A DNA stretch of 64,000 bases from Sphingopyxis italica (GCF_011926545.1 NZ_JAATIT010000005.1:1-64000), one strand, 5' to 3'. Positions 27,012 to 37,100 are shown, counted from the stretch's first letter. Program-made: numbers and translations. Notes: generated by a model not told the origin, from the sequence alone.

Positions 27012-27542
27012 ATGAGCGTAACGACGGTTCCATTGCGCCCGGTGAGCAAGGGCGGGTTGTGGCTGCTGGGGCTGGGCGTGCTCGCGCTCATCGGCGTGGC
27101 GGCGGCCTTCGCCTGGCACATGACCCCGCGCATCGGGTTCGAGGTGGTCAAGGAAGGCACGGGGCCGAGCCCGACCAAGGCCGATGTCGTGCTGGTCAAA
27201 TATGAAGGCAAGCTCGACGACGGCACGGTCTTCGACGCGAACGAACAGGCGCCGATGCAGGTCGCGCAGGTCGTTCCGGGCTTTTCCGAAGCACTGACCC
27301 GCATGAAGAAGGGCGGCGAATACAAGATCAGCATTCCGCCGCAGCTCGGCTATGGCGACCGCGCCGCTGGGCCGATTCCGGCGAACAGCACGCTGCACTT
27401 CACCGTCACCCTGCTCGACTTCCGCTCGGAAGCCGAGGTTCGCGCGATGCAGCAGCAGATGCAGCAAATGCAGCAGCAACAGATGATGCCGGGTGGTCCG
27501 GGCGGCCCCGGTGGTCCGCCCCCGGGTGCTCCGCAGCCGTAA
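27012..27542 (+). CDS. FKBP-type peptidyl-prolyl isomerase
   Basis: The 176-residue protein has one N-terminal membrane anchor (~14-35) and a single FKBP domain (VVLVKYEGKLDDGTVFDA, QVVPGFSEALTRMKKGGEYK, PPQLGYGDR, ANSTLHFTVTLLD). A Gln/Met run and a Pro/Gly tail follow. It speeds proline isomerization in folding proteins and probably faces the periplasm from the inner membrane. It is convergent with the AI-2E family gene. Confidence 0.93.
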   Translation: MSVTTVPLRPVSKGGLWLLGLGVLALIGVAAAFAWHMTPRIGFEVVKEGTGPSPTKADVVLVKYEGKLDDGTVFDANEQAPMQVAQVVPGFSEALTRMKKGGEYKISIPPQLGYGDRAAGPIPANSTLHFTVTLLDFRSEAEVRAMQQQMQQMQQQQMMPGGPGGPGGPPPGAPQP

Positions 27543-27579
27543 AGGCCGGCGGCCAGCGAAGAGTGAAGCGGCGGTGGGG

Positions 27580-28701
27580 CTAGGTGCCCGCCGCCGTTTT
27601 CGTATCCGCCGCGCCCGCATTGCGTTCGGCCTCGCGCTCCAGCGCGACCTTGATCATCGCGACGATCGGGTCGGCGAGGAACAGGCCCATCAGGCCGAGC
27701 AGCGCGCCGAAAAGGATCTGCGCGCCCAGCACGAGCGCGGGGGCGAGGTCGACGGTCTTTTTCGCGACCATCGGGACGATCAGATAGCCGTCGACCGTCT
27801 GCACGACGAAATAGATCAGGATCGCGTAGAGACCGGTATCCATTCCCGCCGAAAAGCCGACGAGGATGAGCAGAACGCCCGAGACGATCGCGCCGATATT
27901 GGGGATGAAGGCGAGGAGGCCGGTGAGGAGTCCCATCAGCGCCGCCATCGGGATGCCGACCGCAAGGCAGGCGAGCCAGGTGCCGATCCCTTCGACGAGC
28001 ATGCCGAGCAGGCGCCCGGCCATCAGGCGGCGGAGCGTGAAGCCCATGCGCGCGGTGGTGATATAGAAATTCTCGCGCGACTTCATCGGCAGCATCCACG
28101 CGACGCCGCGCTCGTAGAGTCGCGGCTCGATCGCGATGAAGATGCCGAGCACGATGATCATCACGAGACTGGTCAGGCCGCCGAGCACGGTGCCCACCGC
28201 GGCGGTGACGCGGCCGACGGTGCCGGCGATATTGTCGGTGATCGTCTTGGTGTCGAGCTGGAAACTGCCCATGCCATGATCGCTCGCCCAGGCGGCGATG
28301 CGTTCGATCTGCGCCATGACGACGGTTTGCAGCGTCGCGGCCTGATCGGCGATTTGCGAGCCCGCGAACATGACGGTCCAGCCAAGGAAGGCGAGGAGCG
28401 ACAGGCAGACGATGAGGAGGCGCCAGCCGCGCGCGATCGGCAGGATGCGGCCGAGGAGGCGCGCGCCGCCGTCGAGCATCGATGCCATGACGATGCCGCC
28501 GAAGATCAGCAGGATCGGCTGGATCAGGATGATGCAAAGACCGATCAGCAGCGCGAGCCCGAGCCACACGCCGGCCTTGAGCAGTTCGGTGCGGACAAGC
28601 TGGCTGCGAATCTCGGTGGGGCCGGGGGCTTCGGTATGCGCGTCGGTCCCGGCGGCGGCAGCGGCGGCGCGTGGTCCCGTCGTCTTTCTCGTCGCCGCCA
28701 T
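27580..28701 (-). CDS. AI-2E family transporter
   Basis: The 373-residue membrane protein has about eight hydrophobic segments and the PF01594 pattern (AFIPNIGAIVSGVLLILVGF, VDGYLIVPMVAKKTVDLAPA). Members include the TqsA autoinducer-2 exporter and Na+/H+ antiporter-like proteins; the substrate is not determined here. It lies 17 bp after lepB on the same strand. Confidence 0.9.
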   Translation of the reverse strand: MAATRKTTGPRAAAAAAGTDAHTEAPGPTEIRSQLVRTELLKAGVWLGLALLIGLCIILIQPILLIFGGIVMASMLDGGARLLGRILPIARGWRLLIVCLSLLAFLGWTVMFAGSQIADQAATLQTVVMAQIERIAAWASDHGMGSFQLDTKTITDNIAGTVGRVTAAVGTVLGGLTSLVMIIVLGIFIAIEPRLYERGVAWMLPMKSRENFYITTARMGFTLRRLMAGRLLGMLVEGIGTWLACLAVGIPMAALMGLLTGLLAFIPNIGAIVSGVLLILVGFSAGMDTGLYAILIYFVVQTVDGYLIVPMVAKKTVDLAPALVLGAQILFGALLGLMGLFLADPIVAMIKVALEREAERNAGAADTKTAAGT

Positions 28702-28718
28702 GTCCGCTCCCTGTTGTC

Positions 28719-29567
28719 CTATTTGCCCTGACGTTCGGGCCGCAGATCGGTTCCCGCGCGGTCCGATCGGAGCGCGCCGAACCAACTCAAGGGATTATAC
28801 CATTCGGCGGTCCCATCGGTCGAAAAACTGATGATCTCGGCCCGCCCGGCGATCGCGTCGAAGGGGACGGGGCCGCCGAGCCCCTTCTGGCTGACGTCGA
28901 CGCGGCTGTCGGCGCTGCCGTCGCGGTTGTCGCCCATCAGGAACAGATGATTGGCGGGCACGGTGACGGGGCCGTAATCGTCGGTCGGATAGCCGGGACC
29001 CATGTCGATCGTGTCGAAGGTCGCGCCGCCGGGCAGCGTTTCGCGCACGATCGGCAGTTCGAGGACCTGTTTGCCGCTCGCATCGCGGTTGACGAAGCGG
29101 AACAGGCTGCTGTCGGGGCCGGGGAGGTTGGGATCGACGGGGATCGACAGCATCGGCTGGACCTCGCGCTTCACCGGCTTGCCGTTGATGCTGAGTTCAC
29201 CGTTGCGCAGCGCGATCGTATCGCCGGGCAGGCCGATGACGCGCTTGATGTAATCGATCCGCGTCACCGGATGCTCAAGCACCACGATGTCGCCGCGTTC
29301 GGGCAGCTTGGCGAACAGACGGCCTTCAACCTTGGGCGCAAGGTGAAAGCTGACCGACGAATAGGACCAGCCGTAGGGATATTTGCTGACGATGAGTCGG
29401 TCGCCGTTGCGCAGCACCGGCATCATCGAGTCGGACGGGATATAGAAGGGCTTGGCGACGCAGCTGTGGATGCCGAGCACGAGCAGCAAAATCACCACGA
29501 CATCGCGGATCAGCTTGCCCCAGCCGCCGTCGTCTTTCGTCCCGTTTCTCGCACCGCGCTTCGCCAT
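28719..29567 (-). CDS. lepB: Signal peptidase I
   Basis: This inner-membrane serine/lysine protease removes Sec and Tat signal peptides. The 282-residue protein has one N-terminal anchor (~20-36), the catalytic Ser47 in IPSDSMMP, the base Lys108 in DYIKRVIGLPGD, and the GDNR box. It lies in the pyrE-pdxJ-acpS-lepB run; acpS ends 7 bp upstream. Confidence 0.96.
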   Translation of the reverse strand: MAKRGARNGTKDDGGWGKLIRDVVVILLLVLGIHSCVAKPFYIPSDSMMPVLRNGDRLIVSKYPYGWSYSSVSFHLAPKVEGRLFAKLPERGDIVVLEHPVTRIDYIKRVIGLPGDTIALRNGELSINGKPVKREVQPMLSIPVDPNLPGPDSSLFRFVNRDASGKQVLELPIVRETLPGGATFDTIDMGPGYPTDDYGPVTVPANHLFLMGDNRDGSADSRVDVSQKGLGGPVPFDAIAGRAEIISFSTDGTAEWYNPLSWFGALRSDRAGTDLRPERQGK

Positions 29568-29574
29568 GAAAATG

Positions 29575-29976
29575 TCAGTCCTTGATTGCTTCGATGATGA
29601 CGAAGGCCTGCGCCCAGGGATGGTCGTCGGTCAGCGTCAGGTGGATATGCGCGGTGTGGCCCGAGGGGGTTATCTGCGCGAGCCGTTCGGCCGCGCCGCC
29701 GGTCAGTGCGAGCGTCGGGGCGCCCGAGGGGGCGTTGACGACGCCGATGTCCTTCATGAACACGCCGCGCTTGAAGCCGGTGCCGACGGCCTTGGAGAAG
29801 GCTTCCTTGGCGGCGAAGCGCTTCGCGTAGGTGCCGGCGCGGGTGAAGGGACGGCGCGCGGCCTTGGCGCGCTCGACGTCGGTGAAGACGCGCTTTTCGA
29901 AACGCTCGCCGAAGCGGTCGAGCGAATTCTGGATGCGCTCGATATTGCAGAGGTCGGAGCCGAGACCGATGATCAA
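29575..29976 (-). CDS. acpS: Holo-[acyl-carrier-protein] synthase
   Basis: AcpS attaches 4'-phosphopantetheine to acyl carrier protein. The 133-residue protein has the N-terminal [14 protein letters not shown] with the metal Asp and the [16 protein letters not shown] motif with the conserved Glu/Lys. A 135-bp palindromic element separates it from pdxJ upstream. Confidence 0.96.
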   Translation of the reverse strand: MIIGLGSDLCNIERIQNSLDRFGERFEKRVFTDVERAKAARRPFTRAGTYAKRFAAKEAFSKAVGTGFKRGVFMKDIGVVNAPSGAPTLALTGGAAERLAQITPSGHTAHIHLTLTDDHPWAQAFVIIEAIKD

Positions 29977-29982
29977 CTGAAA

Positions 29983-30116
29983 TCCTCCCTGTCGCGCAGC
30001 GATGGGGAGGGGGACCGTTCGCGAAGCGAATGGTGGAGGGGCGGCGACGTTGCGCCATTAGCCCCTCCGTCAGCGCTTCGCGCTGCCACCTCCCCATGCC
30101 TTCGGCACAGGGAGGA
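29983..30116. repeat. ~135-bp palindromic dispersed element, copy 2
   Basis: The outer arms 29983-30010 and 30088-30116 pair imperfectly. The interior matches 15281-15420 base for base over long runs (e.g. ggtggaggggcggc). It sits inside the leftward pyrE-pdxJ-acpS-lepB run and takes up nearly all of the pdxJ-acpS gap. Confidence 0.8.
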
Positions 30117-30133
30117 GAGAATCGCGCCTCGCT

Positions 30134-30883
30134 TCATATCGCGCCTCGCGCCTCGTCCATCAGCGCGCGCATCCGGCGCACCGCATCCTCGAGCCCGGTG
30201 AAGATCGCCTCGCCGATCAGATAATGGCCGATGTTGAGCTCGGCGAGCTGCGGGATCGCGGCGACCGGGACGACATTCTCGTAAGTCAGCCCGTGGCCGG
30301 CGTGGGGTTCGATGCCGTTCTTCCACGCGAGCGCGGCGGCGTCGGCGAGGCGGCGGAGTTCGGCGGCGCGTTCCTCGCCCTCGACATGCGCGTAGCGGCC
30401 GGTGTGGAATTCGACGACCGGGGCGCGGAGGCGCATCGCGGCCTCGATCTGGCGCGGATCGGGTTCGATGAACAGGCTGACGCGGATGCCCGCGTCGTTG
30501 AGCCGCGTGACGATGGGGGCGAGATGATTGTGCTGGCCCGCGGCGTCGAGCCCGCCCTCGGTCGTGCGCTCCTCGCGCTTTTCGGGGACGATGCACGCCG
30601 CGTGCGGCATGTGGCGCAGCGCGATCTCGAGCATCTCGTCGGTCGCCGCCATTTCGAGGTTGAGCGGCAGGTCGGTCGCGGCCTGGATGCGGGCGAGGTC
30701 GTCGTCGCGGATATGGCGCCGGTCTTCGCGCAGATGCGCGGTGATGCCGTCGCCGCCGACCGCCGCGACGATCTCCGCCGCGCGCACCGGGTCGGGATGC
30801 TCGCCCCCGCGCGCGTTGCGGATCGTCGCGACATGGTCGATGTTGACGCCGAGCCGCAGGCGCGAAGGGGCGCCGCCGCTCAA
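30134..30883 (-). CDS. pdxJ: Pyridoxine 5'-phosphate synthase
   Basis: PdxJ condenses aminoacetone 3-phosphate with deoxyxylulose 5-phosphate to pyridoxine phosphate. The 249-residue protein has [30 protein letters not shown], the strand with CIVPEKREE and FIEPDP, all family motifs. The start overlaps the pyrE stop by 4 bp. Confidence 0.96.
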   Translation of the reverse strand: MSGGAPSRLRLGVNIDHVATIRNARGGEHPDPVRAAEIVAAVGGDGITAHLREDRRHIRDDDLARIQAATDLPLNLEMAATDEMLEIALRHMPHAACIVPEKREERTTEGGLDAAGQHNHLAPIVTRLNDAGIRVSLFIEPDPRQIEAAMRLRAPVVEFHTGRYAHVEGEERAAELRRLADAAALAWKNGIEPHAGHGLTYENVVPVAAIPQLAELNIGHYLIGEAIFTGLEDAVRRMRALMDEARGAI

Positions 30884-31470
30884 GCCGCCTGGCTCCGGCT
30901 GCCGGGCTTGATCGCTTCGGTTCCTGCCAGCGTTTCGGGCAGTTCATCCTCGGCATAGGTCGGAAAATTGATCGCGACGAGCGGATAGAAAGGCACGCCG
31001 AGGTCGATGTTGCTGCCCGCCGAGCGATCGACCAGCGCGGCTTCGGCGACGACTTCGCCGCCCGCGGCGCGCACCGCTTCCATCGCTTCGCGCGAGGAAA
31101 GGCCGGTGGTGACGACGTCCTCGACCATCAGCACCTTGGCGCCGGGATCGATCGCGAAGCCGCGGCGCAGTTCGAAGGTGCCGGTCGGGCGTTCGACGAA
31201 GATCGCGGGCTTGCCGAGCGCGCGGCCCATTTCGTGGCCGATAATCACGCCGCCCATCGCGGGCGAGACGACGATGTCGATCGTCTGGCGCAGCTCGCGC
31301 GGCAGCTTCGCGGCGAGCGCGGTGGCAAGCCGCCCGGCGCGCTCGGTATCCATCAGCACGCGCGCGCACTGCAGATAATATTCGCTGTGGCGGCCCGAGG
31401 AGAGAAGGAAATGGCCCTGGAGCAAGGCGTCGGCGGCACGGAATTCGGCCAGAATTTCATCGTCGGTCAT
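30880..31470 (-). CDS. pyrE: Orotate phosphoribosyltransferase
   Basis: PyrE joins orotate to PRPP to give OMP in pyrimidine synthesis. The 196-residue protein shows the PRPP-binding motif [18 protein letters not shown] and the [14 protein letters not shown] start of the family. It is first of the leftward run and divergent from the cytochrome oxidase operon. Confidence 0.95.
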   Translation of the reverse strand: MTDDEILAEFRAADALLQGHFLLSSGRHSEYYLQCARVLMDTERAGRLATALAAKLPRELRQTIDIVVSPAMGGVIIGHEMGRALGKPAIFVERPTGTFELRRGFAIDPGAKVLMVEDVVTTGLSSREAMEAVRAAGGEVVAEAALVDRSAGSNIDLGVPFYPLVAINFPTYAEDELPETLAGTEAIKPGSRSQAA

Positions 31471-31565
31471 GGAGGAATTATTCTTTTATCCTGTGCGCCG
31501 CCCATGGCGGGCGAGCGGGTTTGCGCGGCGAAGATTAACCAGCCGCAAAATAGTGTTAGAGATGC

Positions 31566-31594
31566 TTGAGGCAAGCGGCAAGCGGGTCTATAGC
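31566..31594 (+). promoter_or_regulatory. Candidate sigma-70 promoter of the cytochrome oxidase operon
   Basis: ttgagg (-35) and tatagc (-10) are spaced by 17 bp, about 110 bp before the ctaC start. Spacing is right; the match is moderate. Confidence 0.35.
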
Positions 31595-31703
31595 GCCCGC
31601 GAGATTCAGCCTGTCCGATGGCTGCGTGGACGCATGTCCGGCAGTGGGGAAAGGCCGGCTGGGGCATCAATAAGAACAACAGGCAACGGGCGGCACTATC
31701 CTT

Positions 31704-32777
31704 ATGAAGAGCTTGAAAACCCTTGTAATTGCGGCGGCTTTGTCGCTCGGCGCGGTGGGCGCCGGCCATGCCCAAGCGCCGGCAACGCCGGCCGAAGCGC
31801 CCGTGGCAACGGCCCCGGCGAATCCGGCTCCGGCCGCCGCCGATGCAGCGACGACCGCTGCGGCCCCGGCCGGCGACGCCACTTATGTCCCGATGAAGCC
31901 GACCCCCGGCGTCGGCCAACCGGTCGATGCGGGTATCGATTTCCAGCCGCAGGTCAGCCCGGTCGGCGAACAGGCTTACTGGTTCAACCATGTCATCCTG
32001 CTGCCCGTCATCACGATCATCACGCTGCTCGTCCTCGGCCTGCTGCTCTGGGTCGTGTTCCGCTATCGCGCCAAGGCGAACCCGGTGCCGTCGAAGACGA
32101 CGCACAACACCTTCATCGAAATCATCTGGACCGCGATCCCGGTGCTGATCCTCGCGGTGATCGCGGTGCCGTCGATCCGGCTTCTGGCCCAGCAATATGA
32201 GCCGCCGTCGAAGGAGGCGCTGACGATCAAGGTCACGGGTTACCAGTGGTATTGGGGCTATGCCTATCCCGACCAGGGCATCGGCGAATATGTCTCGAAG
32301 ATCCTGCCCAAGGACAAGGCCGAAGCGGCGGGCGAGCCCTATCACCTCGCCGTCGACAACCGCATGGTCGTTCCCGTCGGGCGTCAGGTGAAGCTGATCA
32401 TCACCGGCGCCGACGTCATCCATAGCTTCGCGGTTCCGGCCTTCTGGACCAAGATGGATGCGGTCCCCGGCCGCGCCAACGAAACGACCTTCACCGCGAA
32501 CAAGGTCGGCGTCTATTACGGCCAATGTTCGGAACTGTGCGGCGTCGATCACGGCTATATGCCGATCGCCGTCGAAGTGCTTCCGGTCGACAAGTGGGAA
32601 GCGTGGGTCCGCTCGAAGGGCGGCAACCCGGCAGGCGTCGAGGCCGCGCCCGCTGCCGCCGCGCCGGCCCCCGCTGCCGACGCTCCGGCTGCGGCGCCCG
32701 CCGCCGCGCCGGCCGCCACCACGACCGAAGCTGCGCCCGCAGCGGCCCCGGCCGCCGCGCCGGCTACCAAGAATTAA
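31704..32777 (+). CDS. ctaC: Cytochrome c oxidase subunit II
   Basis: Subunit II receives electrons from cytochrome c through CuA. The 357-residue protein has a signal peptide (to ~23), a Pro/Ala-rich spacer, two membrane helices (~95-120, ~140-160), the aromatic GYQWYWGYAYP loop and the CuA site YGQCSELCGVDHGYM. A long Ala/Pro tail (last ~50 residues) is unusual. No haem c motif is present, so this is the aa3 type. It is first in the operon. Confidence 0.96.
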   Translation: MKSLKTLVIAAALSLGAVGAGHAQAPATPAEAPVATAPANPAPAAADAATTAAAPAGDATYVPMKPTPGVGQPVDAGIDFQPQVSPVGEQAYWFNHVILLPVITIITLLVLGLLLWVVFRYRAKANPVPSKTTHNTFIEIIWTAIPVLILAVIAVPSIRLLAQQYEPPSKEALTIKVTGYQWYWGYAYPDQGIGEYVSKILPKDKAEAAGEPYHLAVDNRMVVPVGRQVKLIITGADVIHSFAVPAFWTKMDAVPGRANETTFTANKVGVYYGQCSELCGVDHGYMPIAVEVLPVDKWEAWVRSKGGNPAGVEAAPAAAAPAPAADAPAAAPAAAPAATTTEAAPAAAPAAAPATKN

Positions 32778-32792
32778 CAAGGGGTCCGACAG

Positions 32793-34460
32793 ATGACCGA
32801 TATCGCAGCGACTGCACCCGCGCACGGCCACGACCATGCGCACGACCATGATCACGACACGCCGGGCTTTTTCGTCCGCTGGTTCATGTCGACGAACCAC
32901 AAGGACATCGGCACCCTCTACCTGATCTTCGCGATCGTCGCCGGCATCGTCGGCGGCGTGATTTCGGGCATGATGCGCTGGGAGCTGGCGGAGCCCGGCA
33001 TCCAGCATCTGGTCGGCTGGGCGCAATTCTTCGACGGCGCCGCCGGCGAGGTGCAGGCCAAGCATTTCTGGAACGTGATGATCACCGCGCACGGCCTGAT
33101 CATGGTGTTCTTCATGGTCATGCCGGCGATGATCGGCGGTTTCGGCAACTGGTTCGTGCCGCTGATGATCGGCGCGCCCGACATGGCGTTCCCGCGCATG
33201 AACAACGTCTCCTTCTGGTTGACGTTCGTCGCCTTTTTCATGCTCGTCGGGTCGATGTTCGTCCCGGGCGGCAGCGGCCTTGGCGCCGGCACCGGCTGGA
33301 CGGTCTATGCGCCGCTGTCGACCAGCGGCTCGCCCGGACCCGCGGTCGACATGGCGATCTTCTCGCTCCACCTTGCGGGTGCGGCGTCGATCCTCGGTGC
33401 GATCAACTTCATCACCACCATCTTCAACATGCGCGCGCCGGGCATGACGCTGCACAAGATGCCGCTGTTCGTGTGGTCGGTGCTCGTCACCGCCTTCCTG
33501 CTGCTGCTCGCGCTGCCGGTGCTCGCCGCGGCGATCACGATGCTGCTGACCGACCGCAACTTCGGCACCACCTTCTATGATGCGGCCGGCGGCGGCGACC
33601 CCGTCCTCTACCAGCATCTCTTCTGGTTCTTCGGCCACCCCGAAGTGTACATCATGATCCTGCCGGGATTCGGCATCGTCAGCCAGATCATCTCGACCTT
33701 CAGCCGCAAGCCGGTGTTCGGCTATCTCGGCATGGCCTATGCCATGGTCGCGATCGGCGTCGTCGGCTTCATCGTGTGGGCGCACCACATGTTCACGGTC
33801 GGCATGAGCGTGAACCTGAAGATGTATTTCACCGCGGCGACGATGGTGATCGCGGTCCCGACGGGCATCAAGATCTTCAGCTGGATCGCGACGATGTGGG
33901 GCGGTTCGATGAGCTTCAAGACCCCGATGGTCTGGTCGCTTGGCTTCATCTTCATGTTCACCGTGGGCGGCGTGACCGGCGTCGTGCTCGCCAATGGCGG
34001 CGTCGATACGAACCTGCACGACACCTATTATGTCGTCGCGCACTTCCACTATGTGCTGTCGCTGGGCGCGGTCTTCTCGCTCTTCGCCGGCTTCTATTAC
34101 TGGTTCCCGAAGATGTCGGGCCGGATGTACAGCGAGTTCCTGGGCCAGCTGCACTTCTGGATCTTCTTCATCGGCGTGAACGTCCTGTTCTTCCCCCAGC
34201 ATTTCCTGGGCCAGCAGGGCATGCCGCGCCGTTATCCCGACTATGCGGAAGCCTATGCCTTCTGGCACCTGATCTCGTCCTACGGTTATGTGATCATGGG
34301 CGTGGGCGTGCTGATCTTCTTCGCGAACATCCTTTACTCGTTGGTCGCGGGCAAGCGCGCCGCCGACAATCCGTGGGGCGAAGGCGCGACGACGCTCGAA
34401 TGGACGCTGTCGAGCCCGCCGCCGTTCCACCAGTTCAACGAACTGCCGCGTATCGCCTGA
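32793..34460 (+). CDS. ctaD: Cytochrome c oxidase subunit I
   Basis: This is the catalytic subunit that reduces oxygen at haem a3-CuB and pumps protons. The 555-residue protein has twelve expected membrane helices, the [17 protein letters not shown] segment with a CuB His and cross-link Tyr, HHMFTVG, and [13 protein letters not shown] with the haem ligands. The first ~20 residues are His/Asp-rich ([12 protein letters not shown]) and could bind metal. Confidence 0.97.
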   Translation: MTDIAATAPAHGHDHAHDHDHDTPGFFVRWFMSTNHKDIGTLYLIFAIVAGIVGGVISGMMRWELAEPGIQHLVGWAQFFDGAAGEVQAKHFWNVMITAHGLIMVFFMVMPAMIGGFGNWFVPLMIGAPDMAFPRMNNVSFWLTFVAFFMLVGSMFVPGGSGLGAGTGWTVYAPLSTSGSPGPAVDMAIFSLHLAGAASILGAINFITTIFNMRAPGMTLHKMPLFVWSVLVTAFLLLLALPVLAAAITMLLTDRNFGTTFYDAAGGGDPVLYQHLFWFFGHPEVYIMILPGFGIVSQIISTFSRKPVFGYLGMAYAMVAIGVVGFIVWAHHMFTVGMSVNLKMYFTAATMVIAVPTGIKIFSWIATMWGGSMSFKTPMVWSLGFIFMFTVGGVTGVVLANGGVDTNLHDTYYVVAHFHYVLSLGAVFSLFAGFYYWFPKMSGRMYSEFLGQLHFWIFFIGVNVLFFPQHFLGQQGMPRRYPDYAEAYAFWHLISSYGYVIMGVGVLIFFANILYSLVAGKRAADNPWGEGATTLEWTLSSPPPFHQFNELPRIA

Positions 34461-34466
34461 TTGCGT

Positions 34467-34497
34467 GCGTCCCCCGCTGATTTCCGGCAGGGGACGC
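34467..34497 (+). terminator. Hairpin between ctaD and ctaB
   Basis: A 10-bp stem with one mismatch (8 bp at 34467-34474 with 34490-34497 plus an inner pair) lacks a following T run. It may trim or attenuate the message after the oxidase subunits. Confidence 0.35.
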
Positions 34498-34519
34498 CGC
34501 CTTCGGGTTTGGAGTTAGC

Positions 34520-35431
34520 ATGGCGCAGAGCCTGACCCATGGCGAAACGGCGCTTCCCGCCGACTGGCGCGATCTGTTCGCGCTGACCAAGCCGCGCGTC
34601 ATGTCGCTGGTGGTGTTCACCGCGCTGTGCGGGCTGCTCGCGGCGCCGGGCGAGGTGCATCCGGTGCTCGCCTTCTCGTCGATCCTCGCGATCGCGCTGG
34701 GGGCAGGGGCATCGGGCGCGCTCAACCAATGGTATGAGGCGGGGCTCGACGCCAAGATGAAGCGCACCGCGGGGCGGCCGCTGCCCGCCGGGCGCCTCGA
34801 TCCGCAGACGGCGTTGCAGTTCGGCGTCGGGCTCGCGGCCTTTTCGCTGTTCCTGATGCTCTTCGCGTCGAACTGGCAGGCGACCCTGCTGCTCGCCGCC
34901 TCGATCCTCTTCTATGTTTTCGTCTACACGATGTGGCTGAAGCCGCGGACGCCGCAGAATATCGTCATCGGCGGCGCGGCGGGCGCCTTTCCGCCGCTGA
35001 TCGGCTGGGTCGCGGCGACGGGATCGGTCGCGCCGCTGCCGGTGCTGCTGTTTCTGCTCATCTTCCTGTGGACGCCGCCGCATTTCTGGGCGCTCGCGCT
35101 GTTCGTGCGTTCGGACTATGCCGCCGCGGGCATTCCGATGATGCCGGTGGTCGCGGGCGAGACCTCGACACGGCGTCAAATCCTTTTCTATGCGCTGATC
35201 ATGGCCGCGGCCGCGATCGCGCCGTGGCCGCTGGGCTATACCGGCGCGCTCTATGGCTGGACCGCGGTTGTCCTGTCGGCCGTGTTCGTGCTTCTCTCGA
35301 TCCAGGTCGGCACGCGCACGACGGGCGAGGGCGATACGATGCAGCCCGAGAAGCGCCTCTTCGCTTATTCGATCGCCTATCTCTTCATTCTTTTCGGCGC
35401 CGTCGTCGCCGATCACTGGTGGCCGCTATGA
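34520..35431 (+). CDS. ctaB: Protohaem IX farnesyltransferase (haem O synthase)
   Basis: CtaB adds farnesyl to haem b on the way to haem a for the oxidase. The 303-residue membrane protein has about nine helices and the UbiA-family Asp-rich loops: [20 protein letters not shown] and the second loop [12 protein letters not shown]. Its stop overlaps the next small gene by ATGA. Confidence 0.95.
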   Translation: MAQSLTHGETALPADWRDLFALTKPRVMSLVVFTALCGLLAAPGEVHPVLAFSSILAIALGAGASGALNQWYEAGLDAKMKRTAGRPLPAGRLDPQTALQFGVGLAAFSLFLMLFASNWQATLLLAASILFYVFVYTMWLKPRTPQNIVIGGAAGAFPPLIGWVAATGSVAPLPVLLFLLIFLWTPPHFWALALFVRSDYAAAGIPMMPVVAGETSTRRQILFYALIMAAAAIAPWPLGYTGALYGWTAVVLSAVFVLLSIQVGTRTTGEGDTMQPEKRLFAYSIAYLFILFGAVVADHWWPL

Positions 35432-35577
35432 CCGAAAAACCCGACCTTGAGCCCTTCGACGAGGCCGAATATCGCCGCCGCCAGCGCAGCCGCGCGAACA
35501 TGATGGCGTGGATGCTCGGCGCGCTCGCGATCCTCTTTTTCTTCATCACCATCGCCAAGATGCAGATTTTCGCATGA
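35428..35577 (+). CDS. 49-residue cytochrome oxidase operon membrane protein (CoxF-like)
   Basis: The short protein has a charged N-terminal half ([18 protein letters not shown]) and one membrane helix ([19 protein letters not shown]). It overlaps ctaB and ctaG by ATGA at both ends, so it is translated in tight coupling. Similar tiny ORFs lie between ctaB and ctaG in other alphaproteobacteria (called CoxF) and are thought to act in oxidase assembly; that role is inferred. Confidence 0.8.
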   Translation: MTEKPDLEPFDEAEYRRRQRSRANMMAWMLGALAILFFFITIAKMQIFA

Positions 35578-36143
35578 TGGGCCGGCTGTCTCCGAACGCG
35601 AAGACCGCCAGCCTCGCCTCGTTGATGGCGCTCGCGATGACCGGGCTCGGCTTTGCCGCGGTGCCGCTCTACGATCTTTTCTGCCGCGTCACGGGTTTCG
35701 GCGGCACGACGCAGCGGTACGATCCCGTCGCCGCCGCGGCCGAGCCGCAAATCCTTTCGGACACGATCTCGGTGCGCTTCGACGCCAATGTCTCGCCGAA
35801 CCTGCCGTGGAAATTCTATCCCGAGCATCCGCGCGACACGGTCAGCGTCGGCGCGCGCGACATGGCGATCTTCATCGCCGAGAATAATTCGTCGCAGCCG
35901 GTGGTGGGGACGGCGAGCTTCAACGTCACGCCGACCCAGGCGGGCCAATATTTCACCAAGATCCAGTGCTTCTGCTTTACCCAGCAACGGCTGGAGCCGG
36001 GGCAGCAAATGCGCATGCCGGTGCTGTTCTTCGTCGACCCCAAGATCAAGGACGATCCCGACGCGCGCGACGTGCAGGAAATCACCCTCAGCTACACCTT
36101 CCATCCCTCCGATCCAGTAGACGAGGGTAAAAAGGCGAGCTAA
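35574..36143 (+). CDS. ctaG: Cytochrome c oxidase assembly protein CtaG/Cox11
   Basis: CtaG delivers copper to CuB in subunit I. The 189-residue protein has one N-terminal anchor (~15-33), then a periplasmic beta domain with VPLYDLFCRVTGFGGT and the copper site KIQCFCFTQQRLEPG (CFCF). The start ATG overlaps the preceding stop. Confidence 0.96.
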   Translation: MMGRLSPNAKTASLASLMALAMTGLGFAAVPLYDLFCRVTGFGGTTQRYDPVAAAAEPQILSDTISVRFDANVSPNLPWKFYPEHPRDTVSVGARDMAIFIAENNSSQPVVGTASFNVTPTQAGQYFTKIQCFCFTQQRLEPGQQMRMPVLFFVDPKIKDDPDARDVQEITLSYTFHPSDPVDEGKKAS

Positions 36144-36223
36144 GGCCGCATCCAAGAGTCAATCAAGACCGGCGGGCGATGGGGAATCGCGACGCTGGGG
36201 CTGCTAAAAACGGGAAACACGCC

Positions 36224-37099
36224 ATGTCCGGTGCGAAACATCATGACTACCACCTCGTAAACCCCAGCGTCTGGCCGCTGATCGGCTCGGTCGCTGCGCT
36301 CGTGATGTTCTTCGGGCTCGTCATGGCGATGCACACCGACCATTTCGGCGGCATCGGCAAATGGGTTCTCGGGCTCGGTTTCATGGGCGTGATTGCGACC
36401 TTCTTCAGCTGGTGGTCGGACGTCATCAACGAAGCGCATGCCGGCGACCATACCCCGGTCGTCCAGCTGCACCTGCGTTACGGCATGATCCTGTTCATCG
36501 CGTCCGAAGTGATGTTCTTCGTCGGCTGGTTCTGGGCGTGGTTCGACTTCTCGCTCTTCCCGGTGCCGATCGAATATGCCGAAGGCGCGGTCACCTCGCT
36601 GTTCGGACAGGACGGCGCCGACGCGATCACCATGTGGCCGCCGAAGGGCATCGAAGTCATCGACGCCTTCTCGCTGCCTTTGCTCAACACGCTGATCCTG
36701 CTTTGCTCGGGCACGACGATCACCTGGGCGCACCATTCGCTGATCCACGGCGACCGCGAAGGCCTGAAAAAAGGCTTGTGGCTGACGATCATCCTCGGCG
36801 CGGTCTTCTCGACGATCCAGGCCTATGAATATATGCACGCGCCGTTCGGTTTCGGGCAGAGCAACTACAGCTCGGCCTTCTATATGGCGACGGGCTTCCA
36901 CGGCTTTCACGTTCTGGTCGGCACGATCTTCCTGATCGTCTGCCTCGTGCGCACCTATAAGGGTCATTTCACCCCGCAGCAGCATTTCGGTTTCGAAGCC
37001 GCCGCCTGGTATTGGCACTTCGTCGACGTCGTGTGGCTGTTCCTCTTCATCATCGTCTATGTCTGGGGCGGCTGGGGCGCGCCGGTCGCCGCGCATTAA
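36224..37099 (+). CDS. ctaE: Cytochrome c oxidase subunit III
   Basis: Subunit III stabilizes the oxidase. The 291-residue protein has seven helices with the family patterns LRYGMILFIASEVMFFVGWF, TTITWAHHSLIHGDR and AAWYWHFVDVVWLFLF. The ATG at 36224 starts directly at the conserved HHDYHLVNPSVWP; an ATG at 36179 would add 15 residues. Confidence 0.97.
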   Translation: MSGAKHHDYHLVNPSVWPLIGSVAALVMFFGLVMAMHTDHFGGIGKWVLGLGFMGVIATFFSWWSDVINEAHAGDHTPVVQLHLRYGMILFIASEVMFFVGWFWAWFDFSLFPVPIEYAEGAVTSLFGQDGADAITMWPPKGIEVIDAFSLPLLNTLILLCSGTTITWAHHSLIHGDREGLKKGLWLTIILGAVFSTIQAYEYMHAPFGFGQSNYSSAFYMATGFHGFHVLVGTIFLIVCLVRTYKGHFTPQQHFGFEAAAWYWHFVDVVWLFLFIIVYVWGGWGAPVAAH

Positions 37100-37100
37100 A

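Noticed and set aside
31467-34430. A 987-codon open frame on the minus strand opposite ctaC and ctaD.
   Set aside because: It mirrors two unmistakable oxidase genes. Its product is low-complexity Arg/Asp/His. High GC content leaves antisense frames open by chance.
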